From positions 434,001 to 498,000 of the forward strand of contig JBFWVZ010000001.1 in assembly GCA_050246475.1 (NCBI GenBank): a DNA stretch of 64,000 nt. The letters run 5' to 3'. The translations under genes were made by a program, and so were the position numbers. Source of the stretch: CADEEL01 sp050246475. Its GTDB lineage: Bacteria > Pseudomonadota > Alphaproteobacteria > Caulobacterales > Aquidulcibacteraceae. The notes under the pieces were generated by a model. That model was not told the DNA's origin. It searched no databases and worked only from the letters and a program-made list of their open reading frames with translations. Positions 58,505 through 64,000 of this stretch are shown piece by piece (within the stretch, counting starts at the first letter, position 1; every line of letters starts with the position of its first letter).

Positions 58505-61500
58505 ATCGAACCGCCAAGGCGCAGAAGCGCGGCGGTGTAGTTCGCGAGCTGCGTTTGCAGATATTCCGGCACGGCGCCATTCAGCGCATCCTCGCGCGAT
58601 TGCTCTTCTGGCGTCTTGTCGAGCTCAGCTGGATCGGCGAGCGCGGTGTAGGCTTGGCGCAAAATAGACAGTGCTGCGGAGATTTCCGCCTTGGTGCGCT
58701 TCAACGCGGCTTCGCCATCGAGATTCAAGTCGCCGGGCTGGATGCCCAAGCCGAACGAGCGCAGCTCGCCCTTCTTGGCGGGATTGTCCGCATCCGGCTT
58801 GAACGCCAAGAGGCCGCTTGCCAGGCCCAAGCCGCCCAACGCATCGCGCCCGGCCGCACCGCGCGAGAGCAAGATGGAATCGCCGCGGCGCGGCTCAATC
58901 ACGATGCGCGCGACGCCATCCTCCTTGACGATCTTCGCGTCGCCGGCGGAACCGACGATCGTTTCGATGCGCTGAACGAGCGTCGTCATCGTGTCGTTCG
59001 CGGTGATGGCGATGCGTTTCGCGGGATTTCCGTTCACCGAGATCGTGAATTCGTCACCGACGCGCAGAGACGATGCATCGACCAGTTTTGTCGAGTTCGC
59101 GGTTTCGACCGCGCCGGTGGGCAACTTCAGCACATCGAGCACGGAAGCGCCGGCGTTTGTCGTCGCGAGGCCGGTGAGCGTCAGCGATCCGCCTGTGGTG
59201 GTGAAGTTGCGCAGCCAGGCCAATTCGCCCGCGTCGTCCAAGCGTGCGAGGAAGGCGTCCACCTTGCCCTTTTGCGCCGCGCCGCCAATCGCCCCGTTCA
59301 TCGTGCCGGCCGCATAGACGACGCCATCCACGACGGTCACTTCCGCGATCGAGTCTTCGGCGGGGGAGCCCAGATAAGTCGTGCGGTCGAGCGCGTTGGA
59401 GGCGAGATTCGTGGAAACGCGCGCGACGAAACCATCGAGCCCCGCAATTGCGGCTTTCGCGTTTCCGCCGAGGGTCAGCTTATCGGCCTCGACCGCGCCG
59501 CCGATATAGAGCGCGCCGCCATCGATGGTGAGGCTGGCAATCTTGGCGCCATTGCGAAACGCGCCGATGTCGCGGCTTGCGCCAACGCTCACGCCGGTCG
59601 CGGCGGCGTAGCTGAACTGACGGATCACGCCGCGGCCGCTCTCGATGCCGCCGGTCGTGATCTCGATGGCGCCGCCCGACGTGCGCAGCGTGAGCGCTGT
59701 CGCGCTGTCATCGCCGCTCGTGCCGATCTGCTTGGTGAAAAGCTCCGCGCCAGAGGCGGAATAGCCGCGCACATAGGCGTCCCAACCGCCCGATGCGATT
59801 TGGCCGGAAAGCGCCGTCTTCGTGCGCCCGGCCACGATCAGCGTGCCGTCATCGGCGAAGGCGAGGGCGGTTGCTTCGTCGTCGCCCTTAGCGCCCCGGC
59901 GGGCGCTCCAAAGCTCGGCCCCCGAGGCATCGAACATGGTGACGAAGGAATCCGTCGCGCCTGCTTCCTTCGTTCCGGTCAGTCCGCCTTCGACGGCGCC
60001 GGCGACCGCGACGCGGCCATCGCTCGCGACCGCGAGGGAAAAGCCTTGCGCTTCGTTTGCGGCGCCCAAAGTGCGCGAGAAGATGAGGGCGCCTGCGGAA
60101 TCGTATTTGAGCAGCGCGACGTCGCTCGTTCCTTTCACCGGCTGATCGCCAGCGAGGTTGGCGATGTCGGCCAACACATAGACGGAGCCATCCGTCGCGA
60201 CGGCCGTGTCGCGCGCGGCGAGCACTTTGGCGCCGTCGCCCAAGCTCACATCGAACGCGCGGCCAGCGAACCAGCCGACATTGTTGATCGTCGGCGCACT
60301 CGACGATCCGGTCGATGCAGGCGTCAGCATTGCGCCGGCGCCGCGCGCGGCGCGCTGCGCCACCGTTTGCGCGCCGAGCGGATCGTCCCCACGCGATGCG
60401 GCGTCGATGGCGTCGAGCGTGACGGCGGCGGCGTCGCCGACCGTCAGCCCCGCGACTCCGCGCACGGAGAAGGACGAGCCTGAGACAATGCGCAGGCCCG
60501 CGCCGCCGGAGAAATCGGCGGCTTCGACGCCAGCGTCATAGCCCGCGGCGGCGAGCGCCTCGTTCAAGCGCAGCGCGGCGGATTCGAGCGTGCGCGGGTC
60601 GCCCGGCTCCAAGGACGCGGAGACGACGCGCTCGCCCCAGATGGTGTCGAGCGTGATGGAGACGCTGGGGTTGTTGGTGAGCGCGGCGGTCACGTCGCTC
60701 GTTTGCGTCGCCAGAATTGCTGAGGAGAAGCTGCGCACGCTATCGAACGCGCCGCCGAGCGAAGCAGGGGCGGCGGCATCGTAAGTCACTGCCTGGCCGT
60801 TGACCTCAACGCTCTTCAAGCGCTGGCCCGAGCTTTCGGCGATGGTGAAATCGTTGAGGCTGGCGCTCGAGACGTAAAGTCCCGCCGCGTTCAACGCAGC
60901 ATCGAGGCGCGCCTGCAATTCATCGTCCCACACGCCCGAGCTTGCATCGGGATAGAGTGTGCGGTCTTCCGCGCTGACGGAGAGCGTGACGACCTTGTCG
61001 CCCGCGCCGGTCTCCACTGTGATCGCGATTTCGAGTGCGCCGTCATTGCCTGGCAAAGCGAGAGGCGCGCCGCCGGTTGCGGTGTACGAGCGCTGCTCGC
61101 TGGTGAAGGCGCCCAACGCGCCGATCGGCAATCCGCCCGACGCCCACGCGCCGGGCGCGGCGAGCACGCCCGCGTGCGTCTCTTCGTTCAAGCGCGTCGA
61201 GACGGATGTCACATCATGGAGGGCGTCGATGCGCAGGATCTGATCGCCGCCTTGCGTGACGATCGCGGCGCGCGCGGCCAAGCCCTTCTGCGCGATCTGC
61301 TCATTGAATTGCGCGGCGAGATCGTCGCCGGTGAGGCCGTCATCGCCTGCATCGACGGAGAGGAGATAAGAGACGCCGGCCGCCGTGATGGTGATCGCCT
61401 GCTTGCCGGTGAAGAGTTCGCCCGCGGCTTCGACGGCTTCGGTTTCGAAGCGCCTCGTGAAGACGCCGCCGCGCAGGCCGGCTTCGAGCCCGCCTTCCGG

Positions 61501-62934
61501 TTCGCGGCCGTTCTCCAAGCTGATCGCGCGCCCCGCGATGGTCAGCTTCTCGACGCGCACCGCGTCATTGGTGAAAAGCGAGAGGCCAGCGGTGCTGCCG
61601 TCGTGCCAAAGGTCGAGTCCGGCAGCGACGCCTTGTTCGTGCAGGAGCTGCGTCAAGCGTTCGGCGAGATCGTCCAGGCGCGCGACATCCTCGTTTTCGC
61701 CGTCGCGCACGCGCCAGGATTCGAGGCTTTCATCGCGCCATGCCGTCGAGACCGTGATCTTTCGCCCATCCGCCAAGCGGACGGTGAGTTGCGCATCACC
61801 GGCTTTTGCGAGCGCGGTTTCGGTGTTGGTGTCGTGGGCGGCGTCCACCAGCGTGAAGGTGCGCTTTTCCCACGCGGAGGCGGGCGCCGATTGATAGGGC
61901 GCGCCCGCGCCGATGAAGCCCATGGCGGCGCCAATCGGATCGGCGGTCGCGGGAGGTCGCGCAAGCACGGCCGGCTCTCCGGCGGCGCCCATCATGTCTT
62001 CGAGTTTGATCAGGCGCGCGCCGGATGCGGATTGCCCCACAGCGTAGAAGGCCGGTCGCGTGTCGGGCGCTGAAAACGCGATCGTCTCGCCGCCTTTGAC
62101 GTCGATCTTCAGCGCATATTCGCCCGCGCCGGTGTAGGGGCGGGTGAAATTCGTGCCGCCGACATTCACTTCGACGGTTTTCGGCGCCTGGTTGAGCGCT
62201 TCGATGCGCGTTTGCACGCCGGCGGCGGAGAGCCTAGCGTTTATGAAGTTGACGATGCCGCCCAGAGAACGCGGCAGCGCGCCCATTTGCGCAAGATCGA
62301 TCGTTACCGTCTGCGTTGCGCCGGCGGCGCTCTTCACGACAATGTCGAATTGCGCATCGGAGGGCAGGCCGGCGATCGTGTCGGTGAGGCGGCCGCGATG
62401 AAGCGGCGCGGTGATGTAATCTTCCGAGACGATCGGCACGCCGAGCTTCGATCCGACGCTATTCTGCCGGTCGCCCATGGCGAGGCGGACGTCTTCGAAC
62501 TTCTGCGTCGCGAAGAATTGCTCAAGCTCGGCTTGGCCCCGCGCGAACGTCTTCTCGATGCGCGCGCGCTCCACAGAATTGAGCTTGTCGTTCTGGAGCA
62601 TCGTGGTGAGCGCGGAGAGCGTCTTCAGGCCCGAGTGCAACGCGAAGAGGCGTGCGTAATCGCCCTCGACGCCGGGATCGGCGTAACGCGCGGCGGCCAG
62701 ATCGAAGAAGGCGCCGCCGGAGAGCGCCGCGTTGGCGAGCGCCTCGTCCTCCGGCATCGGATAGCCGATCTCCCAAGGCGCGACGGGCGCGTTGGGGTCG
62801 GCGGTGCTCACCTTGACGGAGGCGGCGCTTTGCGTGCGCGCGAGCGCCCAGGCGGCGAGCAGATCGCCGCTGATGCCCGACGATCCCGTCGCCGTGCTTC
62901 CGCCAAACAGACTGAGCGCGATGCTGTCGACCAT
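58501..62934 (-). CDS. Giant flagellar-hook-like/SBBP-repeat protein (1477 aa)
   Basis: A 1477-residue protein without a Sec signal peptide. The start is ATG 62934, after GGGAG; ATG 62973 is in frame. The N-terminus (SIALSLFGGSTATG) is helical. Between about 180 and 900, and again near the end, modules of the flagellin/hook IN type recur: short helix (e.g. LAERLTQLLHEQGV, LAAQFNEQIAQKGL, RLNEALAAAGY), then beta-strands with L-I-S patterns. Residues about 920-1270 form SBBP-type propeller repeats (DVALLKYDSAGALIFSRTLG, TDSFVTMFDASGAELWSARRG). A FliD/FlgK-like secreted appendage or flagellin-control protein (as in Caulobacter FlaEY) is a tentative reading. Confidence 0.6.
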   Translation of the reverse strand: MVDSIALSLFGGSTATGSSGISGDLLAAWALARTQSAASVKVSTADPNAPVAPWEIGYPMPEDEALANAALSGGAFFDLAAARYADPGVEGDYARLFALHSGLKTLSALTTMLQNDKLNSVERARIEKTFARGQAELEQFFATQKFEDVRLAMGDRQNSVGSKLGVPIVSEDYITAPLHRGRLTDTIAGLPSDAQFDIVVKSAAGATQTVTIDLAQMGALPRSLGGIVNFINARLSAAGVQTRIEALNQAPKTVEVNVGGTNFTRPYTGAGEYALKIDVKGGETIAFSAPDTRPAFYAVGQSASGARLIKLEDMMGAAGEPAVLARPPATADPIGAAMGFIGAGAPYQSAPASAWEKRTFTLVDAAHDTNTETALAKAGDAQLTVRLADGRKITVSTAWRDESLESWRVRDGENEDVARLDDLAERLTQLLHEQGVAAGLDLWHDGSTAGLSLFTNDAVRVEKLTIAGRAISLENGREPEGGLEAGLRGGVFTRRFETEAVEAAGELFTGKQAITITAAGVSYLLSVDAGDDGLTGDDLAAQFNEQIAQKGLAARAAIVTQGGDQILRIDALHDVTSVSTRLNEETHAGVLAAPGAWASGGLPIGALGAFTSEQRSYTATGGAPLALPGNDGALEIAITVETGAGDKVVTLSVSAEDRTLYPDASSGVWDDELQARLDAALNAAGLYVSSASLNDFTIAESSGQRLKSVEVNGQAVTYDAAAPASLGGAFDSVRSFSSAILATQTSDVTAALTNNPSVSITLDTIWGERVVSASLEPGDPRTLESAALRLNEALAAAGYDAGVEAADFSGGAGLRIVSGSSFSVRGVAGLTVGDAAAVTLDAIDAASRGDDPLGAQTVAQRAARGAGAMLTPASTGSSSAPTINNVGWFAGRAFDVSLGDGAKVLAARDTAVATDGSVYVLADIANLAGDQPVKGTSDVALLKYDSAGALIFSRTLGAANEAQGFSLAVASDGRVAVAGAVEGGLTGTKEAGATDSFVTMFDASGAELWSARRGAKGDDEATALAFADDGTLIVAGRTKTALSGQIASGGWDAYVRGYSASGAELFTKQIGTSGDDSATALTLRTSGGAIEITTGGIESGRGVIRQFSYAAATGVSVGASRDIGAFRNGAKIASLTIDGGALYIGGAVEADKLTLGGNAKAAIAGLDGFVARVSTNLASNALDRTTYLGSPAEDSIAEVTVVDGVVYAAGTMNGAIGGAAQKGKVDAFLARLDDAGELAWLRNFTTTGGSLTLTGLATTNAGASVLDVLKLPTGAVETANSTKLVDASSLRVGDEFTISVNGNPAKRIAITANDTMTTLVQRIETIVGSAGDAKIVKEDGVARIVIEPRRGDSILLSRGAAGRDALGGLGLASGLLAFKPDADNPAKKGELRSFGLGIQPGDLNLDGEAALKRTKAEISAALSILRQAYTALADPAELDKTPEEQSREDALNGAVPEYLQTQLANYTAALLRLGGSI

Positions 62935-63025
62935 GGCTCCCGCCGGCGCGGCAGGGCGCCGCGCGCGCACCATGCGTCAGAGAGCGTAAAGCCTTCGTGG
63001 CTTGGCAGCGGCCGTTAGCGGCCGG

Positions 63026-64000
63026 TTAACGGCCGTTTTCGCCGCCGCGCGCGCCGCCGATGGGCAGCGTCACGGCCACGCGCGCGCCCTTCTCGGCGCC
63101 GCCCATGTCGACCACGCCTTTGAGCGCGTCGGACATCGCGGCGATGATGCGCATGCCCAGACCCTTCGCGCCGCTCTTTTCCGCGCCGATGCCGACGCCG
63201 TCGTCGGCCACGGTCAAGGTCACGTCATCGGCCCCCGCGGCCTTGAGCGTGACGCGCACCTCGCCGGTCTCGCCGTCGCGATAGGCGTACTTCATGGCGT
63301 TGGTGATGAGCTCCGAGACGATGACGCCTAGGGAGATCGCGCGGTCGGTCGGGATGCGGATCGACGGATCGGCGTCGAGCTTGATGGCGTGTCCGCGGCC
63401 TTCGGCGGAAAGCGCCTGACCCAATTCGTCGATCAGATTCTGCAGATAGGGCTGCATCTCGACGGTGCGCACATCGTCCGTCGAATAGAGGCGGCGATGC
63501 ACCTGCCCGACGGCGTTGATGCGCGACACCGTCTCCAACAGCGCCTGGCGGGCGGTGGGATCCTTCACGTGCGTGGCCTGCATGGAGACGAGCGAGCCGA
63601 CAAGCTGGAGCGAATTGGCGCAGCGATGGTTCACCTCGCGCAACAGCCATTCAGCGCGGTCGCGCGCTTCCCGGACGGCGGCTTCGGCGGCTTCGTTCTC
63701 ACGGCGCAGCTTCTCTTGCGTGACGGCCTGTTCGATCGCCGCGGCGAGCAGATCGAAGAAGGCTTCGCCCACGCTCTTGATCACGTAGTCTGCGGCGCCG
63801 GCCTTGAGCGCGGCGACCGCAAGGCGGCCGTCATCGGCGGCGGTGACGTAGAGGATGGGTTGGCGATTGGGCAAAGCGAGGATGCGCTGAAGCGTGTCGA
63901 GGCCGTCGCTGTCGGGCATGAAGTAATCGAGCACGACGGCGTCGAACACGCCCGCTTCGAGGCGCGCCATCGCCTCGGCCGCGGACGTGGCGGCCGCGAC
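63026..64000 (-). CDS. Receiver-HisKA_2 hybrid sensor kinase (5' end outside window)
   Basis: The 3' 975 bases of a two-component protein. It opens inside a receiver domain (VFDAVVLDYFMPDSDG with phospho-acceptor Asp, VTAADD, KAGAADYVIKS). A coiled coil (EKLRRENEAAEAAVREARDRAE) follows, then a HisKA_2-type kinase: LLREVNHRCANSLQLVGSLVSM (His phospho-site), ELITNAMKYAYRDG and VADDGVGIG plus GLGMRII (ATP-binding). Response regulator followed by kinase in this order is common in alphaproteobacterial stress and blue-light pathways. The stop is about 90 bases from the giant gene's start on the same strand. Confidence 0.9.
   Translation of the reverse strand, partial: VAAATSAAEAMARLEAGVFDAVVLDYFMPDSDGLDTLQRILALPNRQPILYVTAADDGRLAVAALKAGAADYVIKSVGEAFFDLLAAAIEQAVTQEKLRRENEAAEAAVREARDRAEWLLREVNHRCANSLQLVGSLVSMQATHVKDPTARQALLETVSRINAVGQVHRRLYSTDDVRTVEMQPYLQNLIDELGQALSAEGRGHAIKLDADPSIRIPTDRAISLGVIVSELITNAMKYAYRDGETGEVRVTLKAAGADDVTLTVADDGVGIGAEKSGAKGLGMRIIAAMSDALKGVVDMGGAEKGARVAVTLPIGGARGGENGR

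Noticed and set aside
58555..60483. 642-codon plus-strand frame
   Set aside because: Antisense to the giant hook-like gene; no ribosome-binding site or motifs.

Overview
The window is high-GC DNA from an alphaproteobacterium. The cmk-rpsA pair near aroA, an FYDLN-acid zinc-finger protein, several TonB-dependent receptors and a flagellar-hook-like giant protein suggest Caulobacterales or a Hyphomonadaceae-like lineage. That placement is inference; no 16S rRNA gene is present.

Layout. (1) 1-6985 is chromosomal core: rpsA (5' part) and cmk, a small membrane protein, an exported kinase-like protein, and an aroA operon carrying a DUF4956-type membrane protein, a beta-propeller lipoprotein and an exported metallophosphatase. 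The divergent FYDLN protein follows. (2) 7069-7144 is tRNA-Ala(GGC). Its last bases are repeated exactly (17 bp) at 45246-45262, next to a P4-type tyrosine integrase, so 7131-45262 reads as an integrated island of about 38 kb. Paired CTACCCAC boxes, probable integrase arm sites, lie just inside both ends. A third pair, inverted, lies at 19641-19661, which suggests a composite island or an older boundary.

Inside the island, 7454-19707 looks like a classical mobile module: a membrane protein with a C-terminal HTH, a type I restriction-modification operon (hsdM-hsdS-hsdR), an unrecognised translationally coupled two-gene unit, a GAGACA operator array, an excisionase-like HTH protein, a primase-helicase and two small accessory genes. 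19807-28849 is a hydroxycarboxylate catabolic cluster (D-malate/tartrate dehydrogenase, 2-hydroxyacid dehydrogenase, LysR, DUF4387, AtuA family, GntR, CitMHS transporter, TonB receptor). 29477-36578 is a sulfate-uptake locus (Rrf2 regulator, OprO/P-like porin, two sulfate-binding proteins, CysT, CysW, CysA). 36725-43830 is a patchwork: a minimal tyrosine recombinase plus a fragment of a second copy, dispersed GCGGACA-type repeats, a VIT1-like transporter, a PPOX-fold protein, a K+ channel, CorA, small proteins and a frameshifted gene. It ends at the integrase.

(3) 45311-52328 is a TetR-flanked uptake/hydrolysis operon (TonB receptor, MFS transporter, type B carboxylesterase). (4) 52439-64000 holds a small unknown gene, a KefB-type antiporter, a penicillin-acylase-family Ntn hydrolase, a His-rich outer-membrane protein, a 1477-residue hook-like protein with SBBP-like repeats, and the 3' part of a receiver/HisKA_2 kinase running off the window.
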